A stretch of DNA of 17,632 nt, from assembly GCA_934489895.1 (NCBI GenBank), contig CAKSST010000026.1:1-17632 (forward strand), read 5' to 3'. The notes beneath the pieces were generated by a model. It made no database searches and had not been told where the DNA came from. It saw only the letters and a list, made by a program, of their open reading frames with translations. The DNA comes from an uncultured Eubacteriales bacterium (GTDB taxonomy: Bacteria; Bacillota; Clostridia; Oscillospirales; Acutalibacteraceae). The position numbers and the translations under genes were made by a program. Below, one piece after another: positions 5,980 to 13,286 of the stretch; the first letter of the stretch is position 1, and each line of letters opens with the position of its first letter.

Positions 5980-6486
5980 ATGGCTTTTTGTAGTAAATGC
6001 GGAGTGAAGCTTGACGATAATGCGAAGTTTTGCGCAAACTGCGGCGCAGCAGTTGCAGGGGAGCAGAGACAGACAACGGCGGATAACAAAGATTTTTCTG
6101 CAAAGGTTGCCGCGTTAAATAATACACCTGACATTTCATCAGAGATGGATTTGCAGGATATTAATGACAACAAGTTTTTGGCTGTGGTATCATACATATC
6201 CATTCTTGTGTTAATTCCTATTTTTGCGGCACCCAATTCAAAATATGCGCGTTTTCATGCAAACCAGGGTTTAGTGCTTTTTATTCTGGAGATAGCTTTG
6301 AGTGTTGTAAAATTAATTTTGAAATCCATTCTTTGTATAATTTCCTGGCGCTTGGCTTTGCTTGTAAACGTTTTATTGGTTGTTGACATTGCTTTCTTTG
6401 TTTTGGCTATTCTTGGTGTTATAAACGCTGCATCAGGAAAAGCAAGAGAATTGCCCATTATTGGCGGCATTAAAATTCTAAAGTAA
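5980..6486 (+). CDS. Zinc-ribbon membrane protein with DUF4870/Tic20-like domain (second of pair)
   Basis: This is a 168-residue protein. It has an N-terminal zinc ribbon (Cys4, Cys7, Cys18, Cys21; FCSKCGVKL and FCANCGAAV), a charged linker to about residue 63, and a membrane domain of about 100 residues with three hydrophobic stretches (about 67-85, 92-120, 122-149). The segment FLAVVSYISILVLIP followed by YARFHANQGLVLFI is typical of DUF4870/Tic20-like small membrane proteins. The tail contains GKARELPIIG, also typical. Function is unknown; a cytoplasmic zinc-ribbon sensor on a membrane module is plausible but only inferred. TAAAGGAGAG precedes the ATG. It is the second gene of the pair and ends at a bidirectional terminator. 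Confidence 0.82.
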   Translation: MAFCSKCGVKLDDNAKFCANCGAAVAGEQRQTTADNKDFSAKVAALNNTPDISSEMDLQDINDNKFLAVVSYISILVLIPIFAAPNSKYARFHANQGLVLFILEIALSVVKLILKSILCIISWRLALLVNVLLVVDIAFFVLAILGVINAASGKARELPIIGGIKILK

Positions 6487-6519
6487 TTTGGTTATAAAAA
6501 TAAGCAAGTCTTAAAAATG

Positions 6520-6565
6520 ATATGCACCCCAAAAGTTTGACACTTTTAGAGGTGCATATTTTTAT
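6520..6565. terminator. Bidirectional rho-independent terminator
   Basis: ATATGCACC (6520-6528) pairs with GGTGCATAT (6551-6559). An inner AAAAG/CTTTT pairing adds to the stem, and a T-run follows. On the minus strand the hairpin is followed by CATTTTTAAG. It separates the rightward zinc-ribbon genes from the leftward amidase gene, whose stop is at 6565. Confidence 0.85.
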
Positions 6566-9540
6566 TATTGTATTGATTTGAAGTAACTGATAATACCTTT
6601 TGTTAATGCATCGGCGCATTTTTCGTTATACTCATCTTTAACAAGATTCTGATATTCAGCGCTGTTAGTCATGAATCCGTTCTCTGTCAGAACAGTAGGA
6701 CATACGGTGTATCGACACATATAAAAATAGTGGAACTTTAATGCCGTCCAAGCCGAGTTGTTATACAGCGCGGCATTTTTTGTTGCATTTAATACATGCT
6801 GTGCAGCCGATTTTGAGAATGCGTTAAAGTAATAGGAACCGAAGCCGTTGGGGTTGGTTGTGGTTGCGGCGTTACGGTGGATTGAAATCATCAAATCCGG
6901 TTCGGCATTCAGAAATTTTTGTATTCTTACATTGGAATCAAGCGAGGTATCGGCAGTTCTTGTCATTATAACGGTAGCACCCAATGATTCAAGACGGCTT
7001 TGCAGTTTCTGTGCGAGAATTAGGTTTAAATCCGCTTCATTGTAAGGTGCGCCCGGAGAGCCGCCGTCACTGCCGCCGTGACCTGCGTCAACCAGTATAC
7101 GAACGCCCTGCAGTGAATAACCGTAATCATTCACGGCTGCAGTTACTTTTGCGGGCTTTAAGAATTTGAAGACCAGCTGACCTTTATTATTATAATCGGC
7201 AGACCATCCGTAGAATGCGGCGGTTTTTCGCAGCTTTAATATAAGGGTATAGTCAATATTGTTTTTAACAATTTCGTATCCCGAAAAAACGGGATTATCG
7301 GCATCAAGCTGAATGCTGCCGTCAAAGCTTCCGGCATAGCAGAAATTAATGGAAACATATGAGAAAGTAACTTCGCCAATACTGCGGTCATTATTGTATT
7401 TTTGGTTTTTAAGCTCAAAATTAAAAGGCGCTTTCCAGTCAACGTTGAGTGTTAAGACTGTATAACGGTCATTTTCAACAGTTGACGCAACAGATATATT
7501 ATTTTTTGAAGGTAATTCGCCCTCATAGGTTTTAATGTGCTTTGTGTAAATACGGTTGCCGTAGCGCATTAATGTATATTGATTTGAGCCGTAAGTTATT
7601 TTGTTAGGGCTAACATAGTCAACAGTACCTTCGGGCAGATAGTTATTATATGCGAGTGACTTATCGTCAACGGTAGTGCCTGTAAAGGTTTCGCCCTGGA
7701 AACGTGTTACTTCGCCGATAAGACCTGCGCCAACATTTATATATTTGCTGTCGGAGGGATAAATGTTTGTATCATCAATAACAGGCTTTTGTGTTTTAAG
7801 CACGGTTACGGTGCCGCTTGACATACTTTCGCTAACGCCGTTGTGTGTAGCTTTAAAAGTTATTTTGCCGTAGGCTTTATCGGCAGTATAGTTATCGGGC
7901 ATTTTAAAACTGCCTGCAAAGCCACCAAATGTGCCTGACTCGTCAACTATCGCTTCTTCGTCATCGGTTGTGGTGGGGGAAAGGTTAATGGTATGTCCGT
8001 TAAAAGTTGCACTAACGGTGCTGCCCTGACGTGCAACACAGGAAACAACCATTGTTGAAGAACCGTCAATTTTTGTGTCTGTCTGCGGACTTATTGCCTT
8101 GAGTACAACATAGCGGTAGGTAACATTGTAAACAACAGTTTTACCTTTATGGACAAAGACGAATTTGTTGCTGCCCAAATTAAGCTTGCAGTCAAGACTG
8201 AAATAACCGTATTCGGTACGCTCTATTGAATTGCCATTCATTGTTATAGGGAATTCAGGATCGGATGCGCCGACAAAATTTATGTGGTCATCGGTTACAG
8301 TGAGAGACTTTTTTGCGGGTGAAGTAAATGTTAAATCTTTTAAAATATAGTTGCTTGATAGGTTTCCTGAAAGATATTTAAAGAGTATTCTTGTGCTACC
8401 TGTGGTATCTTTTAAAAGAGCGTCATAGCTGTCAAAAGCAAAGCTTGAAATTTTTAAATCACTTAAAGTCATAAGCTGACGCATTAACTGGTCAGGATTA
8501 GACCAGCCGGTTTGTTTTGAACCAACAAGGGAAGAGTACATACCTATACATAGCTTTGCGTTCTGTTCTATCGAAGACTGCCACCATGAAACGACAGTTT
8601 TGAATGAAATTGCTGAGTTGGCGGTTGAATATATATTGTCAATATAAGCAAAGTTGAAAAGTCCCGAATTTATCCAGGAAAGAGTATCTGCGTGACCATC
8701 CGAATACGACTCATAAACAGAAGCCTGGATTAAGACACCGCGCGGGTCAGTAGATTGCTTTGCCCACACGCTGTCGCATTTAAGCATTGTGAATACTGTG
8801 GGTTTCAAATTTTTAATTTGTTTTGATATATTTGTAATTACAGCATTTAAGCGGTAACGAATATAATTATCATAGTTACCTGCGTAGCCTGAGCGAAGAT
8901 ATTCTGTAAAAGGAATATCCTGCGCTGAAAAGCCGTATCCGCTTATCATTATGCCGTCAATACCGTCGACGGAAACAATTTTTTTAAGAGCTGCAAGAAT
9001 ATCTGCTTCATAATTTCTTTGTTTATTAAAAATGGTGGAAGAAATATTAAAATCAACCACTAAAAGCATACCGTTCTGGTGTGCGGATGCAACGGCGCCT
9101 TCAAGCAAGCTGTTATCATATATTGCAGTGTTTTGAACAAAAGCGGGAACAATAACAGTGTTAAGATTATTTACTGCGCAATATTTTGCAGCTGATGCGA
9201 TTAATTGCACATCAAAGCTATCAAGATTTACGGCTTTAATATCGTTTGGCGCAATAACTGTAACCTGTTCATTTACATAATCAGAGCTTATTTGTGATAC
9301 ATCAATGTCTGATATAACAGGAGCACTGCTGACTTGCTCAGTTTGTGAAGAGGTGCCGTCAAATAAAGCGGATATGGTTTTTGATAAAAAGGGAAATTTG
9401 CCGCTGACGGTCATTGCGGTAATAATTATTGCGGCAACAAGTATAAAAATAAGTATAGGTATCAAAAACAAAGGCCTGCGCGGACGCATACGCTTTTGCT
9501 TTGGTATTTTTATTGATTTTCCGTTGAGATTGGTTTCCAT
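6565..9540 (-). CDS. Membrane-anchored cell-wall protein: glycosidase-like barrel plus N-acetylmuramoyl-L-alanine amidase
   Basis: This is a 991-residue cell-surface protein. A basic N terminus (RMRPRRP) precedes one anchor helix (about 23-45) and a Ser/Thr linker. Residues about 95-390 look like a GHL10/YngK-type glycoside-hydrolase-like TIM barrel, shown by AKQSTDPRGVLIQASVYESY, DTLSWINSGLFNFAYIDNIY and VVSWW. The barrel's usual acidic strand motif appears replaced by DGIDGIMISGYGF, so it may bind rather than cut glycans. Residues about 400-805 are beta-rich, Ig-like. Residues about 810-991 are an amidase_3 domain with a complete zinc/catalytic set: His821 (DAGHGG), Glu835 (YNEADLN), His888 (ISIHRN) and Glu953 (LTENGFM). 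The amidase should cut the bond between MurNAc and L-alanine in peptidoglycan. TTGGAG precedes the ATG, with its own promoter at 9578-9606. The order of domains is visible; the substrate of the barrel is not. Confidence 0.88.
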   Translation of the reverse strand: METNLNGKSIKIPKQKRMRPRRPLFLIPILIFILVAAIIITAMTVSGKFPFLSKTISALFDGTSSQTEQVSSAPVISDIDVSQISSDYVNEQVTVIAPNDIKAVNLDSFDVQLIASAAKYCAVNNLNTVIVPAFVQNTAIYDNSLLEGAVASAHQNGMLLVVDFNISSTIFNKQRNYEADILAALKKIVSVDGIDGIMISGYGFSAQDIPFTEYLRSGYAGNYDNYIRYRLNAVITNISKQIKNLKPTVFTMLKCDSVWAKQSTDPRGVLIQASVYESYSDGHADTLSWINSGLFNFAYIDNIYSTANSAISFKTVVSWWQSSIEQNAKLCIGMYSSLVGSKQTGWSNPDQLMRQLMTLSDLKISSFAFDSYDALLKDTTGSTRILFKYLSGNLSSNYILKDLTFTSPAKKSLTVTDDHINFVGASDPEFPITMNGNSIERTEYGYFSLDCKLNLGSNKFVFVHKGKTVVYNVTYRYVVLKAISPQTDTKIDGSSTMVVSCVARQGSTVSATFNGHTINLSPTTTDDEEAIVDESGTFGGFAGSFKMPDNYTADKAYGKITFKATHNGVSESMSSGTVTVLKTQKPVIDDTNIYPSDSKYINVGAGLIGEVTRFQGETFTGTTVDDKSLAYNNYLPEGTVDYVSPNKITYGSNQYTLMRYGNRIYTKHIKTYEGELPSKNNISVASTVENDRYTVLTLNVDWKAPFNFELKNQKYNNDRSIGEVTFSYVSINFCYAGSFDGSIQLDADNPVFSGYEIVKNNIDYTLILKLRKTAAFYGWSADYNNKGQLVFKFLKPAKVTAAVNDYGYSLQGVRILVDAGHGGSDGGSPGAPYNEADLNLILAQKLQSRLESLGATVIMTRTADTSLDSNVRIQKFLNAEPDLMISIHRNAATTTNPNGFGSYYFNAFSKSAAQHVLNATKNAALYNNSAWTALKFHYFYMCRYTVCPTVLTENGFMTNSAEYQNLVKDEYNEKCADALTKGIISYFKSIQ

Positions 9541-9577
9541 AAATATATTAACTCCAAAATCTACAATTAACGAATTA

Positions 9578-9606
9578 ATTCTACAACATTTTACAAATTA
9601 AATCAA
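9578..9606 (-). promoter_or_regulatory. Probable sigma-A promoter of the amidase gene
   Basis: On the minus strand, TTGATT (complement of 9601-9606), a 17-base spacer and TAGAAT (complement of 9578-9583) lie about 38 bases before the ATG at 9540. It is divergent from the FMN-riboswitch promoter. Confidence 0.6.
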
Positions 9607-9620
9607 TCATAAATAATATG

Positions 9621-9649
9621 TTGACAAATATTTCTTTTAGTGTTATATT
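9621..9649 (+). promoter_or_regulatory. Sigma-A promoter of the FMN riboswitch-ribU unit
   Basis: A consensus TTGACA (9621-9626), a 17-base spacer and TATATT (9644-9649) lie about 22 bases upstream of the riboswitch. Confidence 0.85.
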
Positions 9650-9671
9650 ATTTTTAAACAATTTGATATTT

Positions 9672-9795
9672 ATCTTTGGGGCGAGGTGAAATTCCTCACC
9701 GGCGGTAATACAGTTGCTTGTTAGCCCGCGAGCCATTTTGGTTGATTTTGGTGTGATTCCAGAGCCGACGGTATAGTCCGGATGGAAAAAGAGTT
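9672..9795 (+). ncRNA. FMN riboswitch (RFN element)
   Basis: All the hallmark RFN segments appear in order: ATCTTTGGGGCGAGGTGAAA, CACCGGCGGTAAT, AGCCCGCGAGC, GATTCCAGAGCCGACGGT and ATAGTCCGGATGG. The 5' ATCTTT pairs with the 3' AAAGAG to close P1. The riboswitch senses FMN and lies upstream of ribU with a terminator between, so FMN should cut off riboflavin uptake by premature termination. Confidence 0.97.
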
Positions 9796-9798
9796 TTG

Positions 9799-9827
9799 CG
9801 CCTGCATTGTTTTGCGGGTGTTTTTTT
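9799..9827 (+). terminator. FMN-riboswitch-controlled terminator
   Basis: CGCCTGCA (9799-9806) pairs with TGCGGGTG (9813-9820), including two G-T wobbles, and seven T follow. It starts immediately after the aptamer and precedes the ribU ribosome binding site (AAGGGGAAA), so regulation is most likely transcriptional. Confidence 0.9.
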
Positions 9828-9846
9828 GTTCTAAGGGGAAATTTGT

Positions 9847-10521
9847 ATGAGTAATTCAGTAAAACTTAAAAGACTTTGCGTTACTGCAATGATGTGCGCT
9901 GTGGCAATGGTGCTTGTTTTTTGTGTGCGTATCAACGTACAGTTTCTGACAATTGATATCAAGGATGCTGTGCTTTGCGTTGTATCGCTGCTTTTCGGAC
10001 CGATATACGGCTTATTTTCTTCTGCAGTTGTTGCTTTTTTAGAGTATATTACAGTAAGCAGCACAGGTGTATACGGTCTTGTTATGAATTTTATTTCAAG
10101 CGCTTCTTTTACAATGATTGCAGGTTTTGTGTATTACAGACGCCGTAACATAAAGGCGGCAACGATTGGCCTTGTGTTAGCAGTTGTATTTATGACCGTA
10201 TTTATGATTGTTGCAAATTTATTTATTACGCCGTTTTATATGAAAACAACCCGTGAGGCAGTTGTTGAGCTTATATTACCGCTGTTGTTACCGTTTAATG
10301 TGCTTAAGGGTGCATTAAATGCTGCATTAACATTAATTATATATAAACCGGTTTCGGCTGCGGTTAAGCGCTTTACCGCAACATCAGGAGAAGGTATAGA
10401 AGCTCAAAAAAAGCGCTTTTCCTACAAGACTGCTGTGGTTTCAACTGTTGCGGCAATAGTTATATGCGCAACAGTACTTGTACTGCTGTTGGTATTTAAC
10501 GGTAAGTTTACTGTTTTTTAA
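9847..10521 (+). CDS. ribU: Riboflavin ECF transporter substrate-binding subunit RibU
   Basis: RibU is the membrane S component that captures riboflavin and works with the shared ECF energizing module (EcfA, EcfA' and EcfT), which is not encoded in this window. The protein has 224 residues. Six hydrophobic helices fill about residues 8-170. The N-terminal KLKRLCVTAMMCAVAMVL is the usual opening where the ECF module docks. FLTIDIKDAVLCVVSLLFGP and the helix containing LVMNFISSASFTMIAGF are family-typical. The C-terminal part (about 172-224) adds a charged stretch and one more hydrophobic helix, a little longer than usual for RibU. The start ATG follows AAGGGGAAA. The FMN riboswitch directly upstream is strong independent support for riboflavin as substrate. 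No terminator was seen; the SAM-riboswitch promoter begins three bases after the stop. Confidence 0.93.
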   Translation: MSNSVKLKRLCVTAMMCAVAMVLVFCVRINVQFLTIDIKDAVLCVVSLLFGPIYGLFSSAVVAFLEYITVSSTGVYGLVMNFISSASFTMIAGFVYYRRRNIKAATIGLVLAVVFMTVFMIVANLFITPFYMKTTREAVVELILPLLLPFNVLKGALNAALTLIIYKPVSAAVKRFTATSGEGIEAQKKRFSYKTAVVSTVAAIVICATVLVLLLVFNGKFTVF

Positions 10522-10523
10522 TA

Positions 10524-10551
10524 TTGACATATTGTGATAATATGTTATAAT
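10524..10551 (+). promoter_or_regulatory. Sigma-A promoter of the SAM riboswitch-metK unit
   Basis: TTGACA (10524-10529), a 16-base spacer and TATAAT (10546-10551) begin two bases after the ribU stop codon. The next 22 bases lead into the aptamer. Confidence 0.85.
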
Positions 10552-10573
10552 ATATGAGTAAATAAATCATTTT

Positions 10574-10674
10574 ACCTTATCAAGAGTGGCGGAGGGAACA
10601 GACCCTATGATGCCCGGCAACCTGTTTTTATCAAGGTGCTAATTTCTGCGGAGTAATATTCCGGAAGATGAGGG
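10574..10674 (+). ncRNA. SAM-I riboswitch (S-box leader)
   Basis: The conserved S-box segments are present in order: CTTATCAAGAGTGGCGGAG, GGGAACAGACCCTATGATGC, CCCGGCAACCTG, AAGGTGCTAATTTCTGC and GGAAGATGAGGG. P1 pairs CCTTATC (5' side) with GATGAGG (10667-10673). The aptamer binds S-adenosylmethionine and sits before metK, the enzyme that makes SAM, which fits feedback control by termination. Confidence 0.97.
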
Positions 10675-10692
10675 CTGTGTAAAAATACCTTT

Positions 10693-10716
10693 ACCGCCCG
10701 CTTGGGCGGTTTTTTA
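10693..10716 (+). terminator. SAM-riboswitch-controlled terminator
   Basis: ACCGCCC (10693-10699) pairs with GGGCGGT (10704-10710) around a four-base loop, and a T-run follows to 10716. It lies between the aptamer and the metK ribosome binding site (GGGAGG). Confidence 0.93.
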
Positions 10717-10732
10717 TTTATGGGAGGATAAT

Positions 10733-11914
10733 ATGTCAAAATATCTTTTTACAAGTGAATCTGTAACAGAGGGACATCCGGACAAGCTTTGTGACCGTAT
10801 TTCTGATTCGGTGCTGGATGCATTATTAAAACAGGACCCCAAAGCGCGTTGTGCTTGTGAAAGCTTTTGCACAACAGGCGCTGTAATACTTATGGGTGAA
10901 ATTTCAACCACTGCTAAGATTGACTATGAGCAGATTGCCCGTGACGCAATTATTGATATTGGTTACGATAACGATAAACTTGGATTTAACGGTCACAACT
11001 GTCCTGTTCAGCTGTTTATTCATGAGCAGTCAGGAGATATTGCAATGGGAGTGGATAACTCTGTTGAGTATAAAAACGATAATGCAGATGAGCTTGACCT
11101 TCACGGTGCAGGTGACCAGGGCATTATGTTCGGTTATGCCTGCAACGAAACTGATGAGTTAATGCCTCTTACGGCGTCTCTTTCACACGCTTTGTGCTTA
11201 CAGCTTACAAAGGTAAGAAAGGACGGTACATTAAGTTGGCTTCGTCCTGACGGAAAATCACAGGTTACGGTGCTTTATGATGACGGCAAGCCTGTACATA
11301 TTGATACGGTTGTTGTATCAGCGCAGCACGATGACGATGTGACTATTGAGCAGATAAGAAAAGAAATAACTGAAAGGGTTATCGTGCCCGTAATGCCTGA
11401 GGACTTGTTTGACGAACAGACACGTATTTTAATTAACCCTACCGGAAGATTTGTTATTGGCGGACCTGTTGCCGATACAGGTCTTACAGGACGTAAAATT
11501 ATTGTTGATACTTACGGCGGCTGTGCCCGTCACGGCGGCGGAGCTTTCTCAGGCAAGGACCCCACAAAGGTTGACCGCTGTGCTACTTATGCTGCACGTT
11601 ATGCCGCAAAGAATATTGTTGCTGCAGGTCTAGCAAAAAAATGTGAAATTCAGCTTGGCTATGCCATTGGTGTTGCAAATCCCGTTTCTGTTTGCGTAAA
11701 CACATTTGGCACATCAAAGGTCAGTGAAGATGTTTTGGAAAAGGCGGTTGCAAAGGTGTTTGATTTCCGTCCCGCCGCGATAATAAGAGATTTGAACCTG
11801 AGAGTTCCTATTTACGCTCAGATTGCCGCATACGGACATATGGGCAGGGAAGATCTTGAGCTTCCTTGGGAAAAGACCGATAAGATTGATGCAATTCTAA
11901 ATGCAATTAGATAA
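10733..11914 (+). CDS. metK: S-adenosylmethionine synthetase
   Basis: MetK makes S-adenosylmethionine from methionine and ATP in the cytoplasm, as a tetramer. It has 393 residues, full length for the family. Visible signatures are the N-terminal FTSESVTEGHPDKLCDRISD with the ATP/methionine-binding His-Pro-Asp-Lys, the hexapeptide-like GAGDQGIMFGYA near residue 122, and the phosphate-loop motif GGGAFSGKDPTKVDRC. AIGVANPVSV and the closing YGHMGREDLELPWEKTD are also family-typical. The ATG at 10733 follows GGGAGG by six bases. A SAM-I riboswitch and its terminator precede the gene, so SAM represses its own synthesis. It stands alone on its transcript and ends at the hairpin at 11922. A position that is usually Ser after VDR is Cys here, which is not obviously harmful. 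Confidence 0.98.
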   Translation: MSKYLFTSESVTEGHPDKLCDRISDSVLDALLKQDPKARCACESFCTTGAVILMGEISTTAKIDYEQIARDAIIDIGYDNDKLGFNGHNCPVQLFIHEQSGDIAMGVDNSVEYKNDNADELDLHGAGDQGIMFGYACNETDELMPLTASLSHALCLQLTKVRKDGTLSWLRPDGKSQVTVLYDDGKPVHIDTVVVSAQHDDDVTIEQIRKEITERVIVPVMPEDLFDEQTRILINPTGRFVIGGPVADTGLTGRKIIVDTYGGCARHGGGAFSGKDPTKVDRCATYAARYAAKNIVAAGLAKKCEIQLGYAIGVANPVSVCVNTFGTSKVSEDVLEKAVAKVFDFRPAAIIRDLNLRVPIYAQIAAYGHMGREDLELPWEKTDKIDAILNAIR

Positions 11915-11921
11915 TTTTTAA

Positions 11922-11957
11922 GGGATGCAATAATAATTTGCATCCCTTTTGTAATTT
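11922..11957 (+). terminator. Rho-independent terminator of metK
   Basis: GGGATGCAA (11922-11930) pairs perfectly with TTGCATCCC (11938-11946), followed by TTTTGTAATTTTTTT. Confidence 0.93.
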
Positions 11958-11968
11958 TTTTGGACGAG

Positions 11969-11986
11969 TATTAATATTATTAATAT
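11969..11986 (+). repeat. Tandem 9-base repeat upstream of the M23 gene
   Basis: TATTAATAT occurs twice head to tail (11969-11977 and 11978-11986), directly before the GAGGTGAT ribosome binding site. It could be an operator or simply AT-rich drift. I find no clear promoter in this gap. Confidence 0.4.
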
Positions 11987-11997
11987 GAGGTGATACC

Positions 11998-12717
11998 GTG
12001 CAAAAAGATAATAAAAAGATAATTGATTATAAAATGTCATATTTAATTGCACAGATTGTAATGTGTGTAATACTTATACTTGTTTTTTTAGTTTTAAAAT
12101 ACTTAAAAACACCCCAAAGTGACAATTTAGAAAAATGGTATAAGGATAATTTTGGCCAAAACACCAAAGTTGGAACGGTTACAGATACGTCGTCTGACAG
12201 TAACACTGAAAGTGGTATAAGCTCTTCATACGATGAAAACAGTAATGCTGTAAATATATCGCTCGTTCTGTCGAAAACACAGACATTGACTAAAACTGTA
12301 AAATATAACTTAAATTCGCTTATATGGCCTGTCAGCAGCAGAGTTATTACTTCTGACTATGGCTACAGAAGCGACCCGTTTACAGGAAATAAAGCATTTC
12401 ATAAAGGTGTTGATATTGAGGTTAACATGGGTACCGCTATTGTGGCTGCGGCTAACGGAAAGGTGATAAAAAGCGGATATGAAAAGAACGGATACGGCAA
12501 TTTTGTTGTGCTGGAGCATTCAAGCGGTTTTGTAACCTTATATGCCCATTGCAGCTCAATTAGCGTTAATGTGGGTGATAATGTAGAAGCGGGGCAAACA
12601 GTAGCGCTTTCGGGTACGAGCGGACGTTCAACGGGACCGCATCTACATTTTGAGGTGCGGTTGCATAATACATTGCTTAATCCCTTGTGGATTTTACCCC
12701 TTAATGATGAAATTTAA
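11998..12717 (+). CDS. Membrane-anchored M23 (LytM) peptidase-like protein, SpoIVFA-like
   Basis: This is a 239-residue protein with one N-terminal membrane helix (about 14-35), a long Ser/Asp-rich linker, and a C-terminal M23/LytM domain (about 108-232). The domain keeps all expected zinc and catalytic positions: His135 and Asp139 (HKGVD), His184 (LYAHCSS) and His217 in the HLH motif (GPHLHFEV). It overlaps the M50 protease gene, the arrangement of spoIVFA-spoIVFB. In that system the LytM-like SpoIVFA holds SpoIVFB inactive in the outer forespore membrane until SpoIVB cuts it. Bacillus SpoIVFA, as I recall, has a degenerate LytM site, whereas here the site looks intact, so a real endopeptidase or a SpoIIQ-like role are alternatives. 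The start is GTG at 11998, with GAGGTGAT five bases upstream. The topology fits a mother-cell membrane protein facing the intermembrane space. Confidence 0.8.
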   Translation: MQKDNKKIIDYKMSYLIAQIVMCVILILVFLVLKYLKTPQSDNLEKWYKDNFGQNTKVGTVTDTSSDSNTESGISSSYDENSNAVNISLVLSKTQTLTKTVKYNLNSLIWPVSSRVITSDYGYRSDPFTGNKAFHKGVDIEVNMGTAIVAAANGKVIKSGYEKNGYGNFVVLEHSSGFVTLYAHCSSISVNVGDNVEAGQTVALSGTSGRSTGPHLHFEVRLHNTLLNPLWILPLNDEI

Positions 12718-13285
12718 AATATTAGGCGTGCAGGTTTATATATCCTTTTTATTTGCGGCATATATAACCCTGCTTTTAATTATTGACAAAACGGGTCTTA
12801 TAATACCTGTTTTAATTTCTAACACAATACATGAGCTTGGACATGAAACGGCTATGAATTTTGTTAAATGTAAAATAATTAAAATTTCATTAACGCCCGG
12901 CGGATGTATTATGACGGTGCCGCCCTTCAAAAGCAAAAAGGATGAAATAATTGTGGCACTGGCAGGGCCGCTTTTAAACTTTTTAGCGTCGGCAGTGTTT
13001 ATATTTTTATGGCTTGTGTTCGGTTTTCACGGCTGTTTTGTTGCGGCAGTTATTAACGGCGGTTTGTGTGCTTTTAACTTATTGCCTATAAAAGGACTTG
13101 ATGCATCAACCGTTTTATACATTTTGCTTGCACCAAAATCACTAGTGTTATATGAATTTTTGAATATTATATTTTCAGTTGCTTTTTGTACTTTTTGCAT
13201 TTTTGGATTTTTATATTACGCAATTAATACATCGGTTATTATTGTAGCGCTTTATTTAATTTGTTGCGCAGTATTTAAAATTTAG
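12704..13285 (+). CDS. spoIVFB: Site-2 intramembrane metalloprotease (M50), SpoIVFB-like
   Basis: This is a 193-residue polytopic protein with about six hydrophobic segments. With the ATG at 12704, the zinc-binding motif HELGH falls at residues 43-47, the same positions I recall for Bacillus SpoIVFB. The second metal motif, FNLLPIKGLDAST, puts the Asp ligand at residue 133. The usual Gly after that Asp is Ala, and the preceding Pro is Gly. The C-terminal CBS domain of Bacillus SpoIVFB is absent, and the protein ends right after the last membrane helices. The expected role is cutting pro-sigma-K in the mother cell. It overlaps the upstream M23 gene by 14 bases, with no good ribosome binding site, so translational coupling is likely. 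The next ATG at 12707 is an equal alternative; a TTG at 12650 would add an unlikely cysteine-rich leader. Confidence 0.85.
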   Translation: MMKFKILGVQVYISFLFAAYITLLLIIDKTGLIIPVLISNTIHELGHETAMNFVKCKIIKISLTPGGCIMTVPPFKSKKDEIIVALAGPLLNFLASAVFIFLWLVFGFHGCFVAAVINGGLCAFNLLPIKGLDASTVLYILLAPKSLVLYEFLNIIFSVAFCTFCIFGFLYYAINTSVIIVALYLICCAVFKI

Positions 13286-13286
13286 G

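Noticed and set aside
9305..9601. 98-codon plus-strand frame opposite the amidase N terminus
   Set aside because: It is antisense to the membrane-anchor region of the amidase, and its apparent hydrophobic helix is the shadow of that anchor.
12650..12703. Longer start (TTG 12650) for the M50 protease
   Set aside because: It lacks a ribosome binding site and would shift HELGH away from the position expected for SpoIVFB; it lies inside the M23 coding region.
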